Shown here: in pieces, positions 1 through 5,061 of the stretch
How the letters are laid out: each line of letters begins with the position of its first letter
Position numbering within the stretch: the stretch's first letter is position 1
Source: an uncultured Oscillospiraceae bacterium
GTDB taxonomy: Bacteria; Bacillota; Clostridia; Oscillospirales; Oscillospiraceae
Reading direction: 5' to 3'
NCBI GenBank assembly: GCA_947628975.1
Contig: CANRBW010000074.1
Span: 1 to 7,428, forward strand
Length of the DNA: 7,428 nt
Made by a program: the position numbers and the translations under genes
Notes under the pieces: model-generated
The model's input: the letters and a program-made list of their open reading frames with translations, nothing else
What the model was told of the DNA's origin: nothing
Database searches by the model: none

Positions 1-209
1 CCATCGCCGCCGCGGCCAGGGCCATGGGGGAGCGCTACGGCGTGGAGTTCCTGTACCGGGACTTCCGCCCCCTGTTCCAGGCCGGACAGGAGTACGCCCG
101 GGCCCACGGGTTCTACATGCAGAAGTACTGCGGCTGCATCTTCAGCGAGGAGGACCGCTACCTGGCCCGCAAGCGAAACAGGCGGGCCCAGGCGGCCCAG
201 GCGCGGTGA
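1..209 (+). CDS. queH: QueH epoxyqueuosine reductase, C-terminal end (partial)
   Basis: This is the last 68 or so codons of a gene that begins before the window; the frame is open from base 3 to the TGA at 207-209. The visible part carries the motif YCGCIFSEEDRY, which matches the C-terminal cysteine motif of QueH (DUF208), preceded by an R-Q-K-like 'YMQKYCGC' stretch typical of the family. QueH reduces epoxyqueuosine to queuosine in the wobble position of tRNAs and is the non-cobalamin alternative to QueG; the cysteines bind an Fe-S cluster and metal. The ATG at base 24 is internal, not a start, because coding sequence continues upstream in frame. The tail is basic (KRNRRAQ). The neighbouring downstream operon makes Fe-S clusters, which QueH needs, but the gap and a separate promoter suggest it is transcribed apart. 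I am confident of the family, based on the C-terminus only. Confidence 0.88.
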   Translation, partial: IAAAARAMGERYGVEFLYRDFRPLFQAGQEYARAHGFYMQKYCGCIFSEEDRYLARKRNRRAQAAQAR

Positions 210-212
210 CCC

Positions 213-241
213 TTGCGTTTTTTCCCCGGCCGTGGTATGGT
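213..241 (+). promoter_or_regulatory. Candidate sigma-A promoter for the Fe-S operon
   Basis: In the 82-bp gap after queH there is TTGCGT (213-218), a 17-bp spacer, and TATGGT (236-241) preceded by TGG, which forms an extended -10 (TGn) element. The local AT-rich patch around 251-260 is unusual for this GC-rich block. No operator palindrome for an Rrf2-type (IscR/SufR) repressor was recognised. The assignment rests on hexamer matches and spacing only. Confidence 0.4.
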
Positions 242-275
242 ATTCTCTGCCCGAATTTTTGTGATTTCCTGAGAC

Positions 276-282
276 AAAGGAG
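276..282 (+). promoter_or_regulatory. Ribosome binding site of smsC
   Basis: AAAGGAG lies 9 nt before the ATG at 292. This fixes that ATG as the start, since no other in-frame start with a comparable site is seen. Confidence 0.75.
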
Positions 283-291
283 AAAGTTCCC

Positions 292-1041
292 ATGCTGGAG
301 ATCAAAAATCTGTCCTACGAGGTCCAGGGGGAGGAGGGCTGTCTGGGCATCCTCCGGGACATCAGCCTGACCATCCCCGACGGCAAACTGGTGGTGGTCA
401 CCGGTCCCAACGGCGGGGGCAAGACCACCCTGGCCCGGGCCATCATGGGCCTGGTGACCCCCACCGCCGGCCAGATCCTCTGGAACGGCCAGGACGTCAC
501 CGCCCTGGGCATCACCCAGCGGGCCAAGGCCGGCATCTCCTACGCCTTCCAGCAGCCCGCCCGGTTCAAGGGCCTGCGGATCGGCGACCTGCTGGAGCTG
601 GCGGCGGGGACGGTCCTGCGCCACGACGAGCAGTGCCAGTACCTCACCAGGGTGGGCCTGTGCGCCAACGACTACATCGACCGGGAGATGGACGCCTCCC
701 TCTCCGGGGGCGAGGTGAAGCGGGTGGAGATCGCCACCGTCCTGGCCCGGCGGGCCCCGCTGATGATCTTTGACGAGCCGGAGGCGGGGATCGACCTGTG
801 GAGCTTCTCCCAGTTGACCCGGACCTTCCGGGCCCTCCACCAGGAGGGGGACGCCACCCTCATCATCATCTCCCACCAAGAGCGCATCATCGACCTGGCC
901 GACGACATCGTCCTGCTCAGCCAGGGGCGGATCGCCGCCCAGGGGCCCAGGGGGGAAATCCTCCCCCGCCTGCTCACCGACAGCTCCGCCCCGGTGGAGC
1001 GCTCCTGCTACGGAAAAAAGGAGGCGGAGTACCGTGGATAA
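292..1041 (+). CDS. smsC: SufC-type Fe-S assembly ATPase (SmsC)
   Basis: A 249-aa soluble ABC ATPase of the SufC family, which powers Fe-S cluster assembly on a SufB-type scaffold rather than membrane transport. All ATPase motifs are present: Walker A GPNGGGKTT (38-46), Q-loop AFQQP (85-89), signature LSGGE (137-141), Walker B with catalytic glutamate IFDEPEAGID (159-168), and H-loop ISHQE (H195). SufC-type traits are the 'LSGGEVKRVEI' signature run and the DEPEAGID D-loop in place of the usual transporter DEPTxGLD. The length is normal for SufC. It overlaps the scaffold gene by 8 nt, so the two are translated together and presumably form an SmsC2B2-like complex in the cytoplasm. No sufD, sufS, sufU or second scaffold gene follows, which points to the SUF-like minimal system (SMS) rather than full SUF. 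Databases may label it simply 'ABC transporter ATP-binding protein' or SufC. Confidence 0.9.
   Translation: MLEIKNLSYEVQGEEGCLGILRDISLTIPDGKLVVVTGPNGGGKTTLARAIMGLVTPTAGQILWNGQDVTALGITQRAKAGISYAFQQPARFKGLRIGDLLELAAGTVLRHDEQCQYLTRVGLCANDYIDREMDASLSGGEVKRVEIATVLARRAPLMIFDEPEAGIDLWSFSQLTRTFRALHQEGDATLIIISHQERIIDLADDIVLLSQGRIAAQGPRGEILPRLLTDSSAPVERSCYGKKEAEYRG
1018..1024 (+). promoter_or_regulatory. Ribosome binding site of smsB inside the smsC end
   Basis: AAGGAGG sits within the last codons of smsC, 9 nt before the GTG at 1034. It supports this GTG start and translational coupling of the two genes. Confidence 0.75.
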
Positions 1042-1951
1042 GACCCAGTGGAAGCTCCTCAAGGAGATCGCCGACCTGGAGAAGACCCCCCAGGGGGCCT
1101 ATAACTTCCGGGTGGACGGCCAGCTGGACGACCGCCGCACCACCGAACACATCGACATCGTCTCCAAGACCGACAAGCCCGGCATCGACATCCTGGTCAA
1201 GCCCGGCACCAAGAACGAGAGCGTCCACATCCCCGTGGTGCTCAGCCAGACCGGCCTCCACGACGTGGTCTACAACGACTTCTACATCGGCGAGGGCGCC
1301 GAGGTGGACATTGTGGCCGGCTGCGGCATCCACAACTCCGGCTGTGAGACCTCCCAGCACGACGGCATCCACGTCTTCCACATCGGCAAGGGGGCCAAGG
1401 TCCGCTATGTGGAGCGGCACTACGGCGAGGGCCCCGGCACCGGGGAGAACGTCCTCAACCCCAGGACGGAGGTCTACCTGGAGGAGGGGGCCTCCATCAC
1501 CATGGAGATGACCCAGATCCGGGGGGTGGACTCCACCGTCCGGGACACGGTCTGCGTGGTGGGCCCCGGCGGGGAGTGCGTCATCAACGAAAAGCTCCTC
1601 ACCGACGGCGCCCAGCGGGCGGAGAGCAACATGGAGATCGTCCTGGACGGGGCGGAGGCCACCGGCCGGGTGGTCTCCCGGTCGGTAGCCAAGGGGGAGA
1701 GCGTCCAGCTCTTCCGCCCCTGTATGACCGGCAAGGCCAAGTCCTTCGGCCACGTCCAGTGCGACTCCATCATCATGGACCGGGCCAAGATCAAGTCGGT
1801 CCCCGCCATCGACGCCCAGGACCTGGACGCCCAGCTCATCCACGAGGCCGCCATCGGCCGCATCGCCGGGGACCAGATCCTCAAGCTCCTCACCCTGGGC
1901 CTCACCGAGGAGGAGGCGGAGGAGAAGATCCTGGAGGGCTTTTTGCGCTGA
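1034..1951 (+). CDS. smsB: Short SufB/SufD-type Fe-S scaffold (SmsB)
   Basis: A 305-aa scaffold of the SufB/SufD family, starting at GTG and overlapping smsC by 8 nt. Full-length SufB is about 470-495 aa; this short form, paired with one ATPase gene, matches the scaffold of the SUF-like minimal system. The right-handed beta-helix core is followed by the family C-terminus: GHVQCDSIIM (239-248), then IHEAAIGRIAGDQ (269-281) and a helical end. By alignment from memory, C243 corresponds to E. coli SufB C405 and E271 to E434, both needed there for cluster formation. A second cysteine-rich stretch, CGIHNSGC (97-104), may also matter and is specific to this shorter type. It probably forms a homodimer in place of SufB-SufD, with the ATPase driving opening of the dimer. 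No terminator is visible behind the stop at 1949-1951, where foreign-looking sequence begins at once. The family call is firm; the SMS subtype is inferred from length and gene pairing. Confidence 0.88.
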   Translation: MDKTQWKLLKEIADLEKTPQGAYNFRVDGQLDDRRTTEHIDIVSKTDKPGIDILVKPGTKNESVHIPVVLSQTGLHDVVYNDFYIGEGAEVDIVAGCGIHNSGCETSQHDGIHVFHIGKGAKVRYVERHYGEGPGTGENVLNPRTEVYLEEGASITMEMTQIRGVDSTVRDTVCVVGPGGECVINEKLLTDGAQRAESNMEIVLDGAEATGRVVSRSVAKGESVQLFRPCMTGKAKSFGHVQCDSIIMDRAKIKSVPAIDAQDLDAQLIHEAAIGRIAGDQILKLLTLGLTEEEAEEKILEGFLR

Positions 1952-1966
1952 GGAGACGGGGAAGTA

Positions 1967-2119
1967 CACAAGAGGGCTGGTATCAGTACAAGCGCACTCG
2001 CCATAATGGGCAAGGCCGAGCCTGTTGCAATGGGAACATTAGCAAAAATCGCCACCGCCCTTGAATGCGGGCGTGATGATATTGCGGAAATAACAAGCGA
2101 GGTTGAAAGCAACGCGTGA
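1967..2119 (+). pseudogene. Cro/C1-type HTH regulator, 5'-truncated remnant
   Basis: The frame ending at TGA 2117-2119 reads KRAGISTSALAIMGKAEP, then VAMGTLAKIATALECGRDDI and a short acidic tail. This is the pattern of the second half of a small XRE/HTH_26-type domain: the recognition-helix region, then the 'TLxKIxxALxC...DI' helix. The first roughly 25-30 residues, including the start, are missing. The frame is the same as smsB and is open directly after the smsB stop, so the break lies at about 1952-1968. The only internal ATG (about 2006) has no ribosome binding site and would give half a domain. Its stop overlaps a GTG (2116) that opens the next ORF, suggesting it was once the first gene of a small operon. 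The domain call rests on pattern recognition of a short stretch. Confidence 0.6.
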
Positions 2120-2310
2120 ATACTACATCTAAGGACGTAGTAAAAGACTATGTCAGGCAAGATGCAAAGTAAAAGTTCCTTCACGCAGTTGCATGGCCAC
2201 TATATGACGAATTAGATGATATTCCCGGTAATGTAACCAGAGGAGCAGCAGATGCGTTTGTGGATCTTATTTGGGAATTGGCCGGAAAGAAGTGGAGAGC
2301 GCTGTCATGA
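2116..2310 (+). pseudogene. Small helical ORF split by an in-frame TAA
   Basis: One frame runs from GTG 2116 to TGA 2308-2310 and is interrupted only once, by TAA at 2170-2172. The first part encodes 18 residues (starting VNTTSKDVVKDY). The second encodes 45 residues, including AVAWPLYDELDDIPGN and DAFVDLIWELAGKKW, with alternating hydrophobic and charged residues typical of a real helical protein. Without the stop it would be a protein of about 64 aa. The GTG overlaps the HTH stop (GTGA) and the TGA overlaps the next gene's ATG (ATGA), the spacing of an intact translationally coupled operon. No in-frame start follows the TAA before about 2257, so the second part is probably not made separately. 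I do not recognise the family. A nonsense mutation or a single-base sequence error are the simple explanations. Confidence 0.4.
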
Positions 2311-2756
2311 AAACAGGTTTAGTTCAAAAAATCATCATGGTAGCCTCGGTAGCAGTTCTAATCTTGTGCGCGCTCATTTTTTGGACTTTGCGTCAAGAAA
2401 CTTCTTCGCCGGAGGAGCGCGTGATCTGTAGCTCCTCATCGGCTGATGGGGCATATCAGGTAGAGATAGTTGCATATGGCGATCCGGTTTTTGTTGGCGC
2501 TCAGAGGATCGGGATCAAGGTTGGTGAGTATGGAGATACCATTTACACAAGGATAGGAAATGATGGGGCAACTGTTGACGAAGGCAACTTTTCGATTTCT
2601 TGGGACGATAATGTAGCGATGGTCGTTGTTTTAGGGAGTGAACAAAAACCTGTCACATATAGAATTGCGTTTGATGGACAAGGGGATTATGATTTGGACA
2701 AGAGGACGGCTCTCGGAATACCCGGGGACGGTTCTTATGTTCTGACTGGGTATTGA
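2307..2756 (+). CDS. Membrane-anchored hypothetical protein, 149 aa
   Basis: The start is set at ATG 2307: GGAG at 2294-2297 lies 9 nt upstream, and the ATG overlaps the preceding stop as ATGA. A longer TTG start at 2271 would place a charged extension before the membrane segment. Residues 9-28 are one hydrophobic helix with a short basic N-terminus, so the rest (30-149) is probably outside the cell. There is no lipobox, since the cysteine at 21 follows VLIL. The outer part looks like a small beta-rich domain: a 'SSADGAYQVEIVAYGDP' strand pair, NDGATVDEGNFSISW (85-99), then VVVLGSEQ and YRIAFDG. Similar patterns occur in small anchored proteins of Firmicutes, but I cannot name the family. The natural C-terminus may be lost, because the final codons coincide with the start of another gene fragment. 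Codon use is AT-richer than that of the smsCB operon. Confidence 0.6.
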   Translation: MKTGLVQKIIMVASVAVLILCALIFWTLRQETSSPEERVICSSSSADGAYQVEIVAYGDPVFVGAQRIGIKVGEYGDTIYTRIGNDGATVDEGNFSISWDDNVAMVVVLGSEQKPVTYRIAFDGQGDYDLDKRTALGIPGDGSYVLTGY

Positions 2757-2757
2757 G

Positions 2758-3000
2758 GTCACATGGGAAACAGATGGCAAGAAGGGATCGGCTGTCTTCC
2801 GAAAAAATTCAACAATTGTTAGGCTTTATCCGGATTCCCGGAATGCCTATGTTAATGGTGATACTAATCACCCAAAAGAGTTATATATTACCCCAACTAT
2901 CATAGACAATAGTATAGACATTGCGGAACTCTTTGGTGCCACAGTTGAGTGGGATCAAGAGACTGGTCAAGCAATCATTCAACACCTGACATCTAAAAAA
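2758..3000 (+). pseudogene. Copper amine oxidase N-like repeat fragment, no start codon
   Basis: A third frame, open from 2746 to the TGA at 3082-3084, contains no usable start codon but reads like tandem copper amine oxidase N-terminal (CuAO_N1, 'stalk') repeats. The end of one repeat (IEVTWETDGKK, then AVFRKNSTIVRL) is followed by a second repeat (DSRNAYVNGD ... ITPTIIDNSIDIAELFGA, then TVEWDQETGQAII). The family hallmark is 'P.I....vp.r.iaE.lGa.V.Wd..t'; here most positions are kept. Such domains are common in surface proteins of Clostridia, usually next to SLH or peptidase domains. The upstream part, with signal peptide and first repeat, is missing. The fragment meets the end of the 149-aa gene with no spacer and runs into the SLH gene's start, so it is read as a 5'-deleted pseudogene. 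The family call is by motif pattern only. Confidence 0.6.
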
Positions 3001-3010
3001 GGTGAGAGCC

Positions 3011-4396
3011 ATGAAACATACCATCGGCACGCTCTGCATCATTACACTGTTTGCTATAATGCTGAGTGCCTTTCTGCCAATTGATACAGCAAGTGCTGAT
3101 GGGTCCAATGCTGATTATACCAAAGAAATCGTTGCCCGTTTAGAGGACCCGCAATACACCGAAGCGATCACCTTGGTACAGGATGTCGATGTCCAAGATC
3201 GTTCTTGCATTGAGATTGCCGGCCCGGAAGGCCATGAGAAGGTCTTGGATCTGAATGGCCACACGCTGTCGTGTAAATGTGTGGACAATCATGGGAATTT
3301 TCGTTTGGTTGACTCTGTTGGCGGTGGAGTTTTGGTGTTAAATTTTGATTGTCTTATGAATTATGGTACATTAACTGTGGATGGCGCCACTATCATGAAA
3401 GATGGATCTGGCTGTGTAGTAATCAATAACTGGAATGGGGTATTTCACTTAGTTTCCGGGCATGTATGCATCAGTCCAAGTCCAGAAGGATTTGATCATG
3501 CTCTGGAAAATAGAGGCGGAGTTTGTACGATTGACGGTGGTGTGATCAGCGGAAGTATCGCGATTTATGGTGAGGCGGGCAAAGAACTGTACCCTGTTTA
3601 TGCTTATGACATGGCGGGCAATGTAATCGGTTCAACTGGTATGCGCTGGCACGATGGTACACTCACTATAAACGGTGGCCTGATCGAAGGTGAACTTCAG
3701 GTGTGGGACACCGATGTGACCATCACGGGCGGAGCCATCCGGGGCGATGCCGGTGGGCTGGAATTTCGCAACGCTGCAGGGGAGTTTGTCACACTACTGA
3801 GCCCGACCTATGAGTTGCATGAGGACAACGGCGAGATAAAGCGAGGGTATTGGGATGTCTCCGTGGATGACTGGTTCTATGTGCCGGTACAGCGGCTTAT
3901 GGATGATGGGGTGCTGGATTACGGCGAGGACGGCAACTTTGAACCCTCCGATCCCTTGACCAGAGGGCAAGCCGCCGCGCTCCTGGCGCGGGCCTGCGGA
4001 GCGGAGGTGGCGGAAGAAGTGACCGAGCCGCCGTTCCTGGATGTGTTTTCCTCAACGCCCTACGCAAAGTATATCAACGCAGGCCGGAGAGCGGGCTTGT
4101 TATCCGGCGACGGGCGGGGACAGTTCCACCCGGAGAGCGCCGTCACCCGGCAGGAGTTCGCCGTTCTGGTGATGAACGCGGTCCACAAGTATGGACTGGA
4201 GCTCCCGGCAGAGGCCCCCGGTGTGGCCTTTCAGGACGAGGACGCTATCGCGCCCTGGGCGAGGGAAGCGGCGCTGGATGGTGCAACTCACGGCCTTTGG
4301 CAAGGTTCTGGGGGTGCGTTCATGCCCCAACAGCCCATCAGCCGCGCCGAGGGAGCAACCATTCTGGCACGGTTGATCACCTCCCCTCCCCCGTGA
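3011..4396 (+). CDS. Secreted beta-helix protein with three SLH domains
   Basis: A 461-aa surface protein. The ATG at 3011 follows AAAGGTGAG and begins a signal peptide (M-K-H, hydrophobic core about 5-23, probable cleavage ASA-D after residue 29); a GTG at 3002 is less likely because it overlaps the ribosome binding site. Residues 78-250 form irregular repeats of the type 'N-x-G-x-L-T-I-x-G-G-x-I-x-G' (NYGTLTVDGATI, NRGGVCTIDGGVISG, DGTLTINGGLIEG, TDVTITGGAIRG), typical of a right-handed beta-helix. No catalytic residues of a lyase are evident. Three S-layer homology domains follow at about 281-328, 342-390 and 407-455, each with an aromatic start and a 'F.P...vTR.e.a.ll.r' core (for example FHPESAVTRQEFAVLV). 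These bind secondary cell-wall polymers and fix the protein to the wall. The 5' half is AT-rich while the part from about 3700 is as GC-rich as the chromosome, suggesting domain shuffling. The C-terminus (ITSPPP) ends right at a joint with an RHS fragment and may be altered. Confidence 0.85.
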   Translation: MKHTIGTLCIITLFAIMLSAFLPIDTASADGSNADYTKEIVARLEDPQYTEAITLVQDVDVQDRSCIEIAGPEGHEKVLDLNGHTLSCKCVDNHGNFRLVDSVGGGVLVLNFDCLMNYGTLTVDGATIMKDGSGCVVINNWNGVFHLVSGHVCISPSPEGFDHALENRGGVCTIDGGVISGSIAIYGEAGKELYPVYAYDMAGNVIGSTGMRWHDGTLTINGGLIEGELQVWDTDVTITGGAIRGDAGGLEFRNAAGEFVTLLSPTYELHEDNGEIKRGYWDVSVDDWFYVPVQRLMDDGVLDYGEDGNFEPSDPLTRGQAAALLARACGAEVAEEVTEPPFLDVFSSTPYAKYINAGRRAGLLSGDGRGQFHPESAVTRQEFAVLVMNAVHKYGLELPAEAPGVAFQDEDAIAPWAREAALDGATHGLWQGSGGAFMPQQPISRAEGATILARLITSPPP

Positions 4397-4686
4397 GCCA
4401 GAAGGTGGAGAGTTGGACCCACTACAACGAGTGGGGCGAGATCACCCACAACGCTGTCCTCAAGATGGGCCAGCGGGAGCTGGACCTGGTGAAGAACTAC
4501 ACCGGCCACGACTTCGACGCGGTGCTGAATCTATACTACGCCAAGGCCCGGATGTACGATGCCGAAACCCGGCGGTTTGTGACCCTGGATCCCATCATGG
4601 ACGGCAGTGTGTACGACATCTCGGAGCGGGTCGCCGATCCGATTTGGTATCGTGATTTTATCCATCGTTTGAGGATAGAATACTGA
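4393..4686 (+). pseudogene. RHS repeat core fragment
   Basis: After the SLH gene's stop, another frame shows the conserved RHS-associated core: THYNEWGEIT, then LVKNYTGHDFDAVLNLYY and AKARMYDAETRRFVTLDP. This is the 'YTGHxYDxxLxLYYxxARxYDxxxxRFxxxDP' signature that ends the shell of RHS/YD-repeat proteins. Full proteins are over 1000 aa with a signal and many YD repeats; only about 80 core residues remain. The usual end of the core (a 'YxNNPxxxxDPxG'-like motif before the toxin tip) is missing. At about 4640, right after 'ERVADP', the sequence becomes AT-rich and reads WYRDF and a few more residues to TGA 4684-4686. The frame has GTG 4393 overlapping the SLH stop, but no ribosome binding site precedes it. 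Upstream codons in this frame (from 4297) only shadow the SLH gene. It is a remnant, either of a deleted rhs gene or of a displaced rhs 3' cassette. Confidence 0.75.
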
Positions 4687-4769
4687 CGGTTAGAGAACTT
4701 GCCTGTTTGCAGACATTTCCGCTTGATCGGGAAATGTGGCGTCCCGCATTACAGATGAAGTTGAAGCAA
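4656..4769 (+). pseudogene. C5-cytosine DNA methyltransferase C-terminal fragment
   Basis: In the frame offset from the RHS fragment, starting after TGA 4653-4655, the codons read FYPSFEDRILTVRELACL, then QTFPLDRE. This fits motif IX and the following stretch of C5-cytosine methyltransferases ('R-x-L-T-x-R-E-x-A-R-L-Q-x-F-P'), which comes just before the last helix and motif X. The reading then continues about 12 codons to a stop near 4767 without the expected motif X ('IGNAVPP'). Everything upstream, including the catalytic PC motif, is absent. Such genes travel with phages and restriction-modification islands, which fits the foreign character of the block. It is too short to function, and the identification rests on a run of about 20 residues. 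Confidence 0.5.
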
Positions 4770-4873
4770 GGTTAGGTGCGTCAATGTCTGTACGGCAAAA
4801 ATACATCACGACTGAAATAACATCGAGTGAAAAAGTCAGCGGAAATTTGCAAACAGAATGCGCAAGGTATTGA
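4727..4873 (+). other. Unidentified open stretch in the 4687-5061 gap
   Basis: The 375 bases from the RHS-frame stop to the kinase stop hold the methyltransferase fragment, this open stretch, a long hairpin and about 70 bp of plain spacer. The stretch is open from 4727 to TGA 4871-4873 with a possible GTG at 4736 (about 45 aa: ASRITDEVEARLGASMS, then SVRQKYITTEITSSEKVSG and a short end). Its composition and amino-acid pattern look protein-like, and it follows the methyltransferase remnant in a shifted frame. It has no clear ribosome binding site. I do not recognise it. A minus-strand frame over the same bases (4690-4941) looks less protein-like, and I do not call it. Confidence 0.15.
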
Positions 4874-4933
4874 AGTTGATAAAATGAGTTCGCCCTGTAT
4901 CGTTCGCTACCTCTTCGCGGCCCTGCGGGGCAG

Positions 4934-4991
4934 GCGGGCAAAAACGGCTAGGGTCCTTGATTCGCAAGGGTCCTAGCCGTTTTTTGCCCGC
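4934..4991. terminator. Long bidirectional hairpin terminator
   Basis: The left arm (4934-4959) and right arm (4965-4991) pair around a 5-nt loop (ATTCG, 4960-4964). The central 20 bp are fully paired apart from two G-U wobbles; a single extra T on the right separates this from a further GCGGGC/GCCCGC pairing outside. The run TTTTTT at 4980-4985 on + and the AAAAA run at 4940-4944 (T-run on -) allow termination from both sides. It lies between the + strand mosaic and the convergent kinase operon, whose last stop is 70 bp away. A small CCTGC/GCAGG inverted repeat (4922-4934) abuts it. Confidence 0.85.
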
Positions 4992-5061
4992 TTTTCCAAA
5001 CGAAAGATATGCCGACGGGGGTAGGCCGTCTTGTCCCGCGCCGTCCTTTGGCGGTCCGCTT

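Noticed and set aside
200..226. Terminator for queH before the T-run at 218-223
   Set aside because: Only a 3-5 bp imperfect stem (CGCGG/CC..GCG) can be drawn; not enough to call.
142..1062. 306-aa minus-strand frame over smsC
   Set aside because: Proline/glycine/leucine-rich low-complexity translation opposite a gene with complete ATPase motifs; a GC-rich shadow frame.
974..1969. 331-aa minus-strand frame over smsB
   Set aside because: Repetitive D/V/L/G translation without motifs, mirror of the real scaffold gene.
2307..2372. Lipoprotein signal in the 149-aa protein
   Set aside because: The only candidate cysteine (residue 21) is preceded by VLIL, not a lipobox with G/A/S at -1; a membrane anchor fits better.
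3011..3770. Pectate lyase or other enzyme activity for the beta-helix part
   Set aside because: The repeats support the fold only; no catalytic residue pattern of a polysaccharide lyase or hydrolase is seen.
4690..4941. 83-aa minus-strand frame in the degraded region
   Set aside because: Starts inside the terminator arm, has no ribosome binding site, and overlaps better-supported fragments on the other strand.
1952..4960. Complete transposon or integrative element
   Set aside because: No transposase, integrase, relaxase, direct or inverted terminal repeats or tRNA end could be found by eye in the interval.
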